NCBI RefSeq assembly: GCF_963422355.1
Contig: NC_085093.1
Coordinates: 6,018,852 to 6,082,851 of the forward strand
From: Corticium candelabrum
Taxonomy: Eukaryota > Porifera > Homoscleromorpha > Homosclerophorida > Plakinidae
Direction of reading: 5' to 3'
Length of the DNA stretch: 64,000 nt
Part shown: positions 44,441-55,351 of the stretch, one piece after another
Position numbering within the stretch: position 1 is the stretch's first letter
How the letters are laid out: each line of letters begins with the position of its first letter
Notes under the pieces: model-generated
What the model was told of the DNA's origin: nothing
Database searches by the model: none
The model's input: only the letters and a program-made list of their open reading frames with translations
Position numbers and translations under genes: made by a program

Positions 44441-44990
44441 ATATCAGGGATATAGAATATCGCGTTAGCATATAATTGCTCTTTGGTAAGCTACGGTACC
44501 TACTTGATCAATCTCTGGTTTCTAAGTCATATTACACGTTGTTTCAACTCAGATTGTAATTGTTTGGAATAGAGCATGTATTTGGATGACAAATTGAAGA
44601 GTAAGACAATAGTTATGGTGGTGAAATTTAAGTTCGTTTTCATTGATCTTTTGATGTAATTTTAGAATGAGTGAGACATACACGACACTGGATAGAAGAC
44701 TTGTGACAGGTTGTGGTGAATGCAGTTCATGAAGTAGAAACTCTTTTAAAGTAAGGTGCTTCACCTGATGCAAGTAGTGGTGATGTAAGTGTTATTGACA
44801 CAGTAAATTAATGTTATTGTTTGTTGATAACAAATCACTGTATTGAGGCTCGCACAAGTTTGAAATAGCTAGCGCGGCAAACGCAGCGGGCGGTTGACTT
44901 AATGGGACACTTCCACGCATATGGCAAAGTCAGCCCAACTACTAAAACCTTATCATACCATTTTTCATACTAAAACCTTATCATACCATT
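44441..44990 (+). repeat. Dispersed repeat R, copy 2
   Basis: Contains ATCGCGTTAGCATATAATTG, GTAAGCTACGGTACCTACTT and then the same block as copies 1, 3 and 4. Ends at CTTATCATACCATT, which is locally duplicated at the edge of the peptidase-like ORF. Confidence 0.85.
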
Positions 44991-45605
44991 TGAGAGAGGG
45001 CACAGTTGTTGAGTACATACTGCCCAGGACTCTCTCAAAGTCTACAATAGACGGTGGAAATTGCAGTACTGCATGTACTGTTATTTCTGTACTTACAGCA
45101 AGGTAATTGCCACTCATCACATGAGTCTTACTCCTAGTGGTCCTCTAAATCAAGAAATGATAGATCTGTTTATTGACGCAATGCGTGAAGGCAACTTTCT
45201 CCACGACGAGTTAAGAAGTGATACAGGCAAGATTACTGGCAGTTTATGATGTGCTCAACTTGTGGTCACAGATGGGTGTAAAAACCATGACAAGAGTCGA
45301 CTTGGGACTTCGCTTTGAAAGCCTTCAGGAGGTTATGAATCCATGGCTCAATCAGTTCCTTTCACTTCAAGGAAAGTCTGGTGCAGCAGCTATTTTGTGG
45401 CCTGACCCTTCACCATGTGTTGTATTTTCAGTAAGACAGGATGGCTGTGTTTGACAGCCATTGCCATGGTACTCGAGGAGCAACAGTCATATCTGACTGT
45501 CTTTCAGGGGTTGATACGTTGATAGCATATCTGCTGAACTTTTTGTCTAGGCACTTTAATGTTCAGTGGAAGGAATGTCAACTTTGTTTCATAGAGACTA
45601 GTCTG
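44991..45605 (+). pseudogene. Cysteine-peptidase-like ORF of unknown family, broken
   Basis: Frames read VVEYILPRTLSKSTIDGGN then CSTACTVISVLTA, GPLNQEMIDLFIDAMREGNF, an acidic DELRSD, LQEVMNPWLNQFLSLQGKSG and, in another frame from 45430, AVFDSHCHGTRGATVI followed by LLNFLSRHF and a stop near 45608. A small Cys-containing box after S-T-I-D-G-G-N and a later D-S-H-x-H-G box are the kind of nucleophile and His positions found in papain-like peptidases. I cannot name the family. The last codons (from 45530) lie inside the dispersed repeat R, and copy 5 at 49300 keeps the same C-terminal coding block, so the ORF and repeat R belong to one element. Confidence 0.4.
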
Positions 45606-46515
45606 TAGTATGCTCAGCGCAAATACTGTACTAAGTACTTTTCTATTGCTACCTAAGAAAAAATTTAGGCAGAGACTAATTTAGTAATTTTGAAGCTGTA
45701 ACGGATATACCGAAATTAAGTCGCTACCGAAAATTTCTTAATTTACAGTACAATGCATATCCGGGATATATAGACTATCGCGTTAGCATATAATTGCTCA
45801 TCAATCTCTGGTTTCTACGTCAAATTACGTTGTTTCAATTCAGATGTAATCGTTTGGAAGAGCATGCATTTGTACGACAAATTGACTAGTAATACAATAG
45901 TTATTAGTTGAAATTACAACACGATTACTCTACAATATGACAGTCGTTTACAGAGATGTATACAGCTACGCAATCTCCTTTAATAGGACAACAAGATGAG
46001 TGTTAATATTCAAATTGAACATCACGACTCTTTGTATTGTTGTCATAGTGATTATCATTCTTGTACGAAATTTGAAGTAAGTTATTGTGTTTGTAGTTTT
46101 TGATTGGTGGTGAAATGTAAGCTTTTTTCATTGATCTTTTGATGTGATTTTAGAATGAGTGATATACACGAGACTGGATAGGAGATAAGCGTCAGTTGTG
46201 GTGAACAACGCAGTTGTGGCGAATAACGCTATTGATGAAGTAGAAACTCTTTTAAAGTAAGGAGCATCACCTGATACAAGTAGTGGTGATGAATGTGTTA
46301 TTGACGCAGTGGATTTATTTTATTGTTTGTTGATAACAACTCACTGTATTGAGGCTTGCACAAGTTCGAAACAGCTGGCGTGATAAACGCAGCGCGTGGT
46401 TTAACTCAATGCAACACTCCCACGTATACGGCAAAGTCAGCCCAAGTACTAAATTCTCATCATACCATTTCTTTCGGGTGTACTCTACTATACTGCATTA
46501 GCAATACTTTAAGAG
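45525..46515 (+). repeat. Dispersed repeat R, copy 3 (longest)
   Basis: Runs from the C-terminal codons of the peptidase-like ORF through TCCGGGATATATAGACTATC, the AGCATATAATTGCTC block and on to GCAATACTTTAA. It lacks about 25 bp (CTTCGGTAAGCTACGG region) present in copies 2 and 4. Confidence 0.85.
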
Positions 46516-46714
46516 TAATATTGTTATACATATGATAGTTGCTTTGCAGCAGCTCTCTGGAAACCATCTCTAAAAACACTAGCAGGTCAAGCAACCTCAC
46601 GAAAGTAGATGCAGAGAGAAGGGCGCGTATACAGAAGCGACCAATTTGCGTCCACAAATACCGTGCACCATAGTTACCGCATTCGCCAAATCCAAGCGGT
46701 TTCGCTATGTAAAG

Positions 46715-47085
46715 TAAGTGACCGCGTTTCAACACTCCCAAGCAGAAACCAACTACGTGCATCGGGAAAAGGAGGCTTTAGCCATTCTGTTTGGGGTCAA
46801 GAAGTTCCACGTGTACTTGTATGGACGACGGTATACTCTTACTACAGATCATCAACCATTACTAAGGATCCTACATCGGCCACACCCACGCCACTGCAGC
46901 TCAGCTCCAGCGCTGGGCCATTATTCTTTCAGCCTACCTGTATGATATTTCGTTTCGTAGCTCTCAGGAAAACCTGTGTGCTGATGCTTTATCTAGACTT
47001 CCAATACAAAACGGGCCAAGCAAATGGGAAGACAGTTTAGCCAGGAAGAGGAGGCGTTCCAGTTCGCAGTATATCAAGTGTTAAG
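46715..47085 (+). pseudogene. Gypsy-type RNase H fragment
   Basis: Reads [20 protein letters not shown] then [11 protein letters not shown], typical of Ty3/Gypsy RNase H, and after a frame change near 46870 continues [20 protein letters not shown] and ADALSRLP (46980-47010). Only this internal stretch of pol is present, between repeat R copies 3 and 4. Confidence 0.75.
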
Positions 47086-47115
47086 TCTGCCCATCACAGA
47101 GTCTCGCATCGCGAA

Positions 47116-47645
47116 GGGTAAGCTACGGTACCTACTTGATCAATCTCTGGTTTCTAAGTCATATGACACGTTGTGTCAACTCAGATCGTAATCGTTTGGA
47201 ATAGAGCATGTATTTGTATGATAAATTGACTAGTAAGACAATAGTTATGGTGGTGAAATGTAAGTTCGTTTTCATTGATCGTTTGATGTGATTTTAGAAT
47301 GAGTGAGACATACACGAGACTGGATAGAAGACTTCTGGCAGTTGTGGTGAACCACGCAGCTGATAAAGTAGAAACTCTTTTAAAGTAAGGTGCTTCACCT
47401 GATGCAAGTAGTGGTGATGTAAGTGTTATTGACACAGTAAATTAATGTTATTGTTTGTTGATAACAACTCACTGTAATGAGGCTTGCACAAGCTAGAAAT
47501 AGCTGGCGCGGCAAACGCAGCGCGTGGTTTGACTTAATGGGACACTACCACGCATATGGCAAAGTCAGCCCAACTACTAAAACCTTATCATACCATTTCT
47601 TTCAAATTTACTCTACTATACTGTAATAGCAGTACTTTAAGGTAG
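47116..47645 (+). repeat. Dispersed repeat R, copy 4
   Basis: Begins GGTAAGCTACGGTACCTACT and ends GCAGTACTTTAAGG. Colinear with copies 1-3. Confidence 0.85.
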
Positions 47646-48229
47646 TCTCGACATGCGCGTATTCTTAGCTAGCCGTAGATAGAGGAAATTTCGTGATGTC
47701 GGCGAATGGCAAATTTACGAGCGTACAAGGAAGGTCAATCACAGACGCCTGTTACCTGCAAAGGGCTCCTGCTAAATCCGACGCCGAACGAAGATATAGA
47801 CTGTTGAATAAGAGGTATCTGAGGCTGTGCGAACGTCGCGTCGCTTTGACAACGTCGTCTTTCTCCGTTTCGCTTCTAGTTGTACTTTGATGTAAGGGAA
47901 TGCCGAAGACATGATGACGTAGAGGAAATAATGCTCCTTCATGTGCCCCGGCTGAGATTACCGAACAATTAATTAATTTGGGTTGGTCTGGGTGTGATGC
48001 AATTTTTTTCACCATATCACTCTTCTTCATTTCACTCACATCTATTCACCTTTCTATTAAAACTTGCCTCAAACCATTGGGAACACCCTATGAATTTATC
48101 ATGCTCTGGAAGACATCTCTAATTGAGTGTCATGCATTATTGGTTGACCTCTTCAAGGATGCACATTCATTTTATTTACAACTAAAGCATTATCAGACTC
48201 AGCTGTGTGATTTGAGCTTTGGTCAAATA
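47646..48229. other. Unassigned stretch
   Basis: Short frames at 47693-47890 (KFTSVQGRSITDACYLQRA) and 47978-48301 have no recognisable motif. Confidence 0.3.
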
Positions 48230-48796
48230 TCAAAGGAGATCATATCTATCCTTTGGATACTTGACTTCAGCAATTTCGCCTGCAGTTCTAACATTAACTA
48301 AGAATTTCTCTCCCGTCCAATGACCGTCTCTATTTTCTCCATATTCAATTATAACACGAGCCTCTTTAGCAATTAAAGGATTGTGCTCTTTGGCACTTAA
48401 AAACTCTTCATTACTTAGTCTAAAGAAACCATTGCATTTATCGATAAAGTCGCTAATCATGACGCCCGCACCTCTCGACTTTGGCCTGATCGTTTTCTGA
48501 TCAGGCTGTATCCAAACAAACTTCTGGTCATCATTTGCCTAAAAAATTGACTCATCATGGAATATTACCGCTAAGCACTTGGCTGCTGATGGGCAGCCAA
48601 CTTGGACAGGCTGCAGCTGTTCTGGCAACACATCAGATACATGAAGAGGCGGGAGATGACTAGATTCTAGTTCGTGCAGTTTAATTACAAACATATTTCT
48701 TTCCTTTACTACATCTTCTCTCTCGTGGCCATCTATATACACTCCCTGAATACAGTGCGGGACAGCATACATCCCCCCCTCCAATGCGCATGTCAT
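48230..48796 (-). pseudogene. DDE-type transposase fragment with one amber codon
   Basis: The minus-strand frame reads YIDGHEREDVVKERNMFVIK, then LAVIFHDESIF, TAG (48541-48539), and in the same frame ANDDQKFVWIQPDQ, RPKSRGAGVMISDFIDK and, near the end, YGENRDGHWTGEKFLVNV and IAEVKYPKD. This matches an uncharacterised DDE-endonuclease-like protein I recall from invertebrate and fungal genomes. The Asp in HDES would be the first catalytic Asp. The expected residue at the stop is Gln (CAG to TAG). The part carrying the second Asp is cut off after 48230. Confidence 0.55.
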
Positions 48797-49299
48797 TCGT
48801 TAACGCGCACAGTTTAAATTTGGTTTGGCCTACCTATTTCAAATTTGGTCCAGTGGTGTACAAGTTTATTAGCTACAACGAACCAGCTTAATTTGATAAA
48901 GGGAAGAGTTTCGTTCTCTCAAGGCGAGAATAGTGGAGATGCCTCCTCAGATTGCCGTATTTTCCTACGGAAAATAGAAATATTGCCGTAGATGATTAAG
49001 AACTTGATGAAAGATTGTCACCGTGATTTTGACTCTAAGTAGACGTGGTTGGTTTAAAGTGGGTGTGCCAGTAGTTTGCTGAGTGCGCACCCTCTCCAAG
49101 TACGCCTGGTTACGCCACTGAATGCCACGCTCTGTTAAGACAATCCTTAGACCTTTCGGAATTCCATCCTCGGTGACAAGTTTCTGTTCTTTCCCTGATA
49201 CACGGTGTCCCTCATAGATGGTTGCTTATAAATGTCTACAAATACGCAGGGCCAATTTTCTAACGTGAGCTAAATTTGGATGATATATGCTGTACCGCA
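48797..49299. other. Non-coding stretch
   Basis: No supported feature. Contains a short palindrome-like TTGCCGTA...TACGG around 48950-48990. Confidence 0.35.
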
Positions 49300-49595
49300 C
49301 TGTAGCGTATCTGCTGAACTTTCTGTCTAGGCACTTTCACGTTCAGTGGAAGAAATGTCAACTTTGTTTCATAGAGACTAGTCTGTAGTATGCTCAGCGC
49401 AAATACTGTACTAAGTACTTTTGCATTGCTACCTAAGACAAATTTAGGTAGCAATTAAATTTTGTAAGATTGAAGCTGTACGAAAATACCGAAATTAAAT
49501 CGCTACCGAAAAATTCTTGATTTACAGTACACTGTATATCCGGGATATAGACTATCGCGTTAGCATATAATTGCTCTTCGGTAAGCTACCGTACC
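49300..49595 (+). repeat. Dispersed repeat R, copy 5 (5' part)
   Basis: Matches copy 3 from the C-terminal peptidase-like codons (LLNFLSRHF) to CGGTAAGCTACCGTACC, where it is cut off by the terminal CAGGGG of the hAT element. Confidence 0.85.
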
Positions 49596-49914
49596 CAGGG
49601 GCGTACGCAGAGGGGGTTCGAGGGGGTTCGGACGAACCCCCTCTAGGCGCTAGGTAATGGCGGAATTCGAATTAGGCAATGCCGCATGAGCGCAACTACA
49701 CAGCACCATTACATATGGGGACAGCAGAAGACACAACGAGACTCCCGATTTTGGATACATTGAAATTATCTGTAAAAAATAATATAAATCTATAAAGTAG
49801 TACAGCACTTAACTTTTCGGCGCGCCTATTACTGGATCTACAAAGCCGAGATGAAGTTTATGTAACTCATGCGCTTGCACGGTGTTGATTACGGTTCTCC
49901 GAGGACAAGCTAAA

Positions 49915-52437
49915 ATGGCGCATCAACAGAGCATTGCAGCGTTCTTCCGTGCGGCTCATAAAAGGCCATCAAGCGAAGCTGGTCGACTCGATGCGGGCGG
50001 TGAGCAACATAATGATCGTGAGGACTGCCAGCCACCGAACCGACGGCCACGGCTTTGCTCTGTGTTGACTGAGGAAAGCAACAGCCACCCGACGTCAAAT
50101 CTAGACACTCAGGTCCAAGACACGGTGAGGGAGAATGCCACGACGTGCACGGATTTCGTTGGTCGCCCATTTGACGTAGGTCTCACTATCAAGATTGGAA
50201 TGTCAGTCAAAGAAGTGTCCACAGCCGTTTCAGCGCTTTCCGGAGGTGAGAAGTACAAATTACTCTTTAGGCATACTTCGCCGCCTACCGTACTGCCTTC
50301 TACTCGTTCGTATGGCTGTAACCGCAAGTTTAACACGGATTGGCTTACTAAATACTCGTGGCTAGTCTACAGCCCAGCCAATGATGCTGTGTATTGTGCA
50401 CCATGCGCTCTGTTGTGTTCAGAGAAGACTCGTGCTGACAAAGGCCTCTTTGTAAACGTGCCTTTTCGCAACTGGGTGAAGCTGAGCGAGTCGCTGGCAG
50501 CTCATGCAAAACACACGTATCATGCTCACTGCATGGACGAAGCAGATACATTCAGAGCAGTTGTAGATAACCCTGATTCTAGACTTGATGTTATGGTACG
50601 CACGGTACTGCAAGATCGCTTGACCACAAATAAGCATATTTTGCAACAGATAGTTCGTGCCATACTGTATTTGACGAAACAAGGATTAGCACTGCGTGGA
50701 CACCGAGAAGGGATTTCATCCAGCAGTAATCCTGGAAATTTCTTGGCATTGCTTAAGAACCAAGCTGCTAATGATGCAGTCTTGAAGAAGCACCTGGAAC
50801 AGCCCTTGGCACGGAATGGTACATACCTGTCACCAAGGTCACAGAATGATATAATGGGTATTATCAGTTTTGACATTATTCGCGCAAAAATTGTTGAGGA
50901 AGTGAAAGAGGCCAAGTTTTATGCTGTGTTGGCAGATGAAATTTCCAGTCACAATGTGGAACACTTGGCTGTTTGCCTGAGGTTTGTAGATGCGTCTGGT
51001 GAGATACGAGAAGAATTTGTTTCATTCGTAAAAATGGTACGAGTTCGTGCTGTTGATATTGAACAGGCTATCACTGGACTTCTGACAAACCTTGGTCTTT
51101 CACTTGAGGATCTCCGTGGACAGGGTTATGATGGAGCGTCAACAATGAGTGGAGAGAAGTCAGGTGTTCAGAGAAGAATTCTAGACAAGCAGCCAAAGGC
51201 AGTATACACTCACTGTTCCGGTCATTCCCTCAACCTTGTAATAGCACAAGCCTGTGCAGAGCCATGCGTCCGAAATTGTATTTCTGTCATCAAGGCCATC
51301 ACTCTTTGGATTAGAGCATCACCAAAGAGGGAAGGTCTACTAAAGCAAGTATGTGAAAGGCAACAGCAAGCTGGAGCAGCACATGGCTCTCCTCTGCTTA
51401 ATGTTTGTATAACCAGATGGGTGGAGAATATTGATGGGTGGCAGCGCTTCATGCAGTGTCATCCATACCTAGTAGAGCTGTGCGAAGTAATAATTTATGG
51501 GAGTAGACACTACGCCATGTTTAGTGACGGATTCTCTGCTGATGACAAGAAGGATGCGGTTGCGCATTTAAAGTCCTTGGAATCCTTCTCTTTTATTTAT
51601 GCAATGGTTGTTTTGCACCGTACGCTCTCGTACGTTCGAGAACCCATTAAAAGGTTGCAGGGAGTTTCTCAAGATCTCTACTCTGGCTTGATGATGATAG
51701 AAGATTGTCAGAAAGAGCTTCTTAGCATACGTTTCAACGCAGATGAACTGACTGCATTTTCAGACAGAATTTACAACCACAGTTGCTGCCTTGCTGCTAA
51801 GTCTGATATTGCTCCAGTTGTGCCCAGAACTTGCCAACGGCAGCAGCATCGTTCTAAGTATCAATGCTCTGATCCCAAGCAGTACTTTAAAGTTACAGTT
51901 CTCCTGCCCTTTTTAGATCATTTGCTTGCAGACTTGAAAGCCCGATTTGCAAAGCATGTGCAGAAAGTTGCTAGACTACAATCACTCCTGCCGTCTTCTA
52001 TCAGTGAAACATCATCTTTTCAGGACATTGAAGAGGCTGTAATATTCTACAGTGCTGACTTGCCGAACCCTGACATTGTTGATGAGGAATTTGTTCGTTG
52101 GAAGAGAAAATGGCTCAACATTCCTCCGCAGTCTCGTTCCCAATCTCTGAAAGACTGCCTGGCTCCTGGTGTCTGCACAATGCCAAACCTGCGTGTCCTT
52201 ATGCAGCTTTTTGCAACACTGCCTCTGAGCACTTGTTCCTGTGAGCGATCCGGTTCTGCTCTGCGACGGCTCAACACCTACCTGCGCAGCACTCAGAGTG
52301 AAGACCGTCTTGCTGCTGCAGCTCTCATCCACGTCAACTACGCTACACCTGTTGATATTAACCACGTCTGCAAACTGTTTATGCAGAAACATCCACGTAG
52401 AATTGAAGCACCTAGTATGCTGTTTGATAACTCTTGA
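49915..52437 (+). CDS. hAT-family transposase (zf-TTF / DUF4371 / dimerisation type)
   Basis: Start chosen at the first ATG (MAHQQSIAAFF), giving 840 residues; an upstream in-frame TTG at 49882 is less likely. Residues about 150-240 form a TTF-type zinc finger (CNRKFNTDWLTKYSWLVYS, CAPCALLC, WVKLSESLAAHAKHTYHAHC). The catalytic hAT core has LADEISSHN with the first Asp, GQGYDGASTMSGEKSGVQ with the second, THCSGHSLNL as the C/D-x-x-H motif, and CERSGSALRRLNTYLRS with the Glu in the C-terminal dimerisation domain. The order and length are typical of ZMYM-like hAT transposases. No frame damage is visible, so it may be functional. The protein excises and inserts DNA bounded by the CAGGGGCGTACGC ends found at 49596 and 52649. 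Confidence 0.93.
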   Translation: MAHQQSIAAFFRAAHKRPSSEAGRLDAGGEQHNDREDCQPPNRRPRLCSVLTEESNSHPTSNLDTQVQDTVRENATTCTDFVGRPFDVGLTIKIGMSVKEVSTAVSALSGGEKYKLLFRHTSPPTVLPSTRSYGCNRKFNTDWLTKYSWLVYSPANDAVYCAPCALLCSEKTRADKGLFVNVPFRNWVKLSESLAAHAKHTYHAHCMDEADTFRAVVDNPDSRLDVMVRTVLQDRLTTNKHILQQIVRAILYLTKQGLALRGHREGISSSSNPGNFLALLKNQAANDAVLKKHLEQPLARNGTYLSPRSQNDIMGIISFDIIRAKIVEEVKEAKFYAVLADEISSHNVEHLAVCLRFVDASGEIREEFVSFVKMVRVRAVDIEQAITGLLTNLGLSLEDLRGQGYDGASTMSGEKSGVQRRILDKQPKAVYTHCSGHSLNLVIAQACAEPCVRNCISVIKAITLWIRASPKREGLLKQVCERQQQAGAAHGSPLLNVCITRWVENIDGWQRFMQCHPYLVELCEVIIYGSRHYAMFSDGFSADDKKDAVAHLKSLESFSFIYAMVVLHRTLSYVREPIKRLQGVSQDLYSGLMMIEDCQKELLSIRFNADELTAFSDRIYNHSCCLAAKSDIAPVVPRTCQRQQHRSKYQCSDPKQYFKVTVLLPFLDHLLADLKARFAKHVQKVARLQSLLPSSISETSSFQDIEEAVIFYSADLPNPDIVDEEFVRWKRKWLNIPPQSRSQSLKDCLAPGVCTMPNLRVLMQLFATLPLSTCSCERSGSALRRLNTYLRSTQSEDRLAAAALIHVNYATPVDINHVCKLFMQKHPRRIEAPSMLFDNS

Positions 52438-52607
52438 TGTTGAGCAAGTTATTTGCTTTCTAATAGTTTCATTTACCCAATTAACAGTTAGTCTCACAGC
52501 ACGTATTGCTAAGATTAAAGAAGGTCATGGTGTGTTTGACTGCCAAAAATAGAACAGTTGTAATCAAGTTGTGAACCCCCCTTGGATAATTCCTGCGTAC
52601 GCCCCTG

Positions 52608-52649
52608 AAGTTACGAACCCCCTCTAGAGAAATCCTGCGTACGCCCCTG
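52608..52649. repeat. Duplicated hAT 3' terminus
   Basis: Second copy of the 42-bp terminal segment (first copy 52566-52607), sharing CGAACCCCC and CCTGCGTACGCCCCTG. Confidence 0.85.
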
Positions 52650-53611
52650 CCGTCTAAGCTCACTTTTTAGTGAACACGCCCACAAACTAGGTTTCGTGCT
52701 CCTCCCAGTCGATCAAATCCTGTATCCGCCACTGATATCCGTGCTACATCGTGATATCGCCCAGCAATGAACTAACTATTACTAAACCCAACAGCACAGC
52801 AGCTCTTGACCATCTCTAGCAGACAATGGACCGGGACCGCGCGCTATTATCAGAATGAGAAGGCTTGACTGACAACTTGCCACTGAAAATGGCGGCGGCA
52901 ACGAATCACGTGGCCTAGTGAAGCCATGTGAACCTCTATTCTAAACACAATACAACAGAGGCATATAAAAGGTTTCACAAGTTCAAAATTGCTATTCCCA
53001 AGTTTAAGACTAGCTACATATACAAACACGCCAAAACATCTTTTTCGACAAAGACAGTTTCGGCTAGGGATTGGGTCTAACACGGCGATGTCGTCGCCCT
53101 CTAAACGTTATATTTACATCTACTTAACTCATTATCAAAGGCTCAAACTGTTAAGAAACGTCGCTCAACCGCAACTCTGGTGAAACGATCGTGTCGTGGA
53201 GGCAGCCATGACACATTTCACATATACCCCGGATATACCAACCTCCCGGATCTGCATACAAAACCCTTAGAAAAAGAATCAGCTGTAGTACTGTTCTAAT
53301 TTTCTAAAGTTCCCACAAAGAATTCTTGCTCTATATATTATACGTGTGGCTAGACACAGACACAAATTTCTGTAGCGCACGTTACTACTCCAATACCGCA
53401 CGTGCTGCACGTGTGAATGTTACTAAAATGTACGTGCCTTACTTACGAAATATACGGGCTTCATTAGCGAAACCGCACGAAACATTATGTCTAAAACAGT
53501 CCGGTGTCTAGAAGATGGCTGTTCGTACAAATGCGCACGAGTCGCACAGTTGAAGATGCATCTAGCTAGAACGGATGCATTGTTTCACTACAGACAAAAA
53601 CCTTCACTTTC
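52650..53611. other. Non-coding stretch
   Basis: No gene supported. 53486-53600 encodes a short MSKTVRCLEDGCSYKCARVA frame with a Cys pair, perhaps a zinc-finger scrap, interrupted by the Harbinger insertion at 53615. Confidence 0.3.
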
Positions 53612-53821
53612 TAATAGCCCGTTCACACTAGCACGTCTTCGAAGCCGAGCCGAGCCAGCCCGGGCCAGCTCGGGCCAGAGACTCGAGCCAGCCCCCGTTC
53701 ACACTGCTTGTGGCGTTAACGGCTAGCCCGATTAGTAGGCGTGTGTTTTGGCACGCGCGCTACCTTAATATAATTACCTTAGATAGCTCAAACTGCACGC
53801 GCTAGTACCGTACTAAGTGCT

Positions 53822-55160
53822 ATGGATCGACAACAAGCTGCGCGCCTTTTCTTCTCCCTCGTGGTTCGTCAGTCAAACGCAGAAATGCATATGGTGTCTA
53901 CGAGAAGAGCGTCAAGCAGGAGAAGATGTCGCATCCACCCTTCATTTCTTCGTCGGCAGCTGCAGCGGCGGGAAACCTGGACTACTTTAGCGTTGCTTTT
54001 AGTTCTGGTCAACTCTGCTTCTCCAGAACGACAGATATGGAGCTACCCCAGGTAATGAGTATCCAAATAATTGTAAGCTGTCATAACTCTCAATTGATTG
54101 ATTTCTGGATGCGTATAGGTCAAGTGACTGGTGGGACTTTGTCGTGCAGAGGACATTCTCTGCACGTGACTGGAAAGAAAATTTTAGAATGTGTAGAGAG
54201 ACGTTTTTGTATTTGTGTGAGAAGTTGAGGCACGAGATAGAACCTGAGGTGACACATTTAAGAGCCTCTATCTGCATTGAGAAGCGAGTCGCAGTCACAG
54301 TCTGGTACTTGGCAACAAACGTGGAGTACCGTACAATATCCCACCTGTTTGGCATTGGCAGATCAACTGTCTGCTCCATTGTTCACAGTACGTGTCGAGC
54401 TATCGTTCATTGTCTTATGTCTGGTTACATCACGTTTCCTACTGGAGAAATGCTAACAGATGTAGTAAAGGGATTTTCCCAGTCCTTCAATTTTCCCCAG
54501 TGTGCAGGAGCAATTGATGGATGTCACATTCCAGTTTCTCCACCAGCGCTCAATCACACCGACTACTATAACAGAAAGGGATGGTACTCCGTGATTTTAC
54601 AGGCTGTTGTAGATCATAAATATCTGTTTCGGGATATAAATGTTGGCTGGCCAGGAAGTGTGCACGATGCAAGGGTCTTGGCCAATTCCTCTATATTTCA
54701 GAACGCAGAAAGTGGATTGATATTGAATGAACAGCAGAAAGAAATTGAAGGGTGCACCATACCTGTGTTTCTTGTTGGTGATTCTGCTTATCCCCTGAAG
54801 AATTGGCTCCTTAAACCGTTTCCACATAATGACCACCTGACTGACGAAAAGAAGAACTTTAACTATCGAATTTCAAAAGCTAGAATAGTTGTGGAGAATG
54901 CGTTTGGTCGCCTGAAAGCTCGATGGAGGCGTTTAATGAAAAAGAACGACATGCAAATTAGGCATGTCCAGCATGTTATAGCTGCCTGCTGTGTCCTCCA
55001 TAATGTGTGTGAAATACATGGGGATTCATTTGATGATGACTGGATGGAAGAGACTGATTTGCAACTTCAACATGCTGAAACGCACACTGTCAGAGATACT
55101 GTCAATGATCGTACAGCAGCAATTCGAGAGACTCTAGTTCCACACTTGGCAAATAGTTAA
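53822..55160 (+). CDS. Harbinger DDE transposase (two exons)
   Basis: Exon 1 (53822-54051) starts MDRQQAARLFFSLVV and ends WSYP. A 68-bp intron with GTAATG donor and GTATAG acceptor follows. Exon 2 (54120-55160) continues SSDWWDFVVQRTFSARDWKE. The DDE core shows AGAIDGCHIPVSPP (first Asp), VGWPGSVHDARVLANSSIF, VGDSAYPLKNWLLKPF (second Asp) and VVENAFGRLKARWRRL (Glu). A helix-turn-helix region (TISHLFGIGRSTVCSI) precedes it. Predicted length is about 420 residues, usual for HARBI1-like proteins. The family transposase needs its Myb-like partner for nuclear import and DNA binding; that gene lies 191 bp downstream in convergent orientation. All catalytic residues are present. Confidence 0.93.
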
Positions 55161-55245
55161 TTAATTAATTAATTAGTGAAGTAGGTGTGATGTGGTCTTC
55201 CAATCTATTTTCTCGAATTTAACTTCACTGAACACTGTAACTTGA

Positions 55246-55291
55246 TTGAACTGTCTGTCTGTCTGTTTCTCTCGCTGTCCGTCTGTCTGTA
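55246..55291. repeat. (CTGT)n imperfect repeat
   Basis: Short CTGT/CCGT run between the two convergent Harbinger genes, in their 3' region. Confidence 0.7.
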
Positions 55292-55351
55292 TTTGAGGTC
55301 AAGAATCTCAGTAATATCATTAATTAACAAAGAACAACTGAAAAGTCAGAT

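Larger units (their letters stand above)
49596..52649 (+). mobile_element. hAT DNA transposon, full length
   Basis: The left end begins CAGGGGCGTACGCAG. The right end finishes GCGTACGCCCCTG twice, at 52607 and again at 52649, because the last 42 bp are tandemly duplicated. The sub-terminal region contains GGGGGTTCG/CGAACCCCC inverted repeats at both ends. One intact transposase gene lies between. The eight bases flanking each end do not match as an 8-bp target duplication, so the right flank may have been rearranged. Confidence 0.85.

Noticed and set aside
41025-47645. Repeat R copies as LTRs of a retrotransposon
   Set aside because: They lack TG...CA ends, polypurine tract and target duplications, and copies flank unrelated sequences.
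14079-48541. Reassignment of TAG as a sense codon, suggested by several in-frame TAGs at Gln-like positions
   Set aside because: TAA and TGA also interrupt pseudogenes here, and the intact non-LTR ORF of copy 1 ends at a TAG in a normal terminal position, so random decay explains the pattern better.
49588-52657. An 8-bp target duplication around the hAT element
   Set aside because: ACCGTACC on the left and CCGTCTAA (outer end) or AAGTTACG (inner end) on the right do not match.
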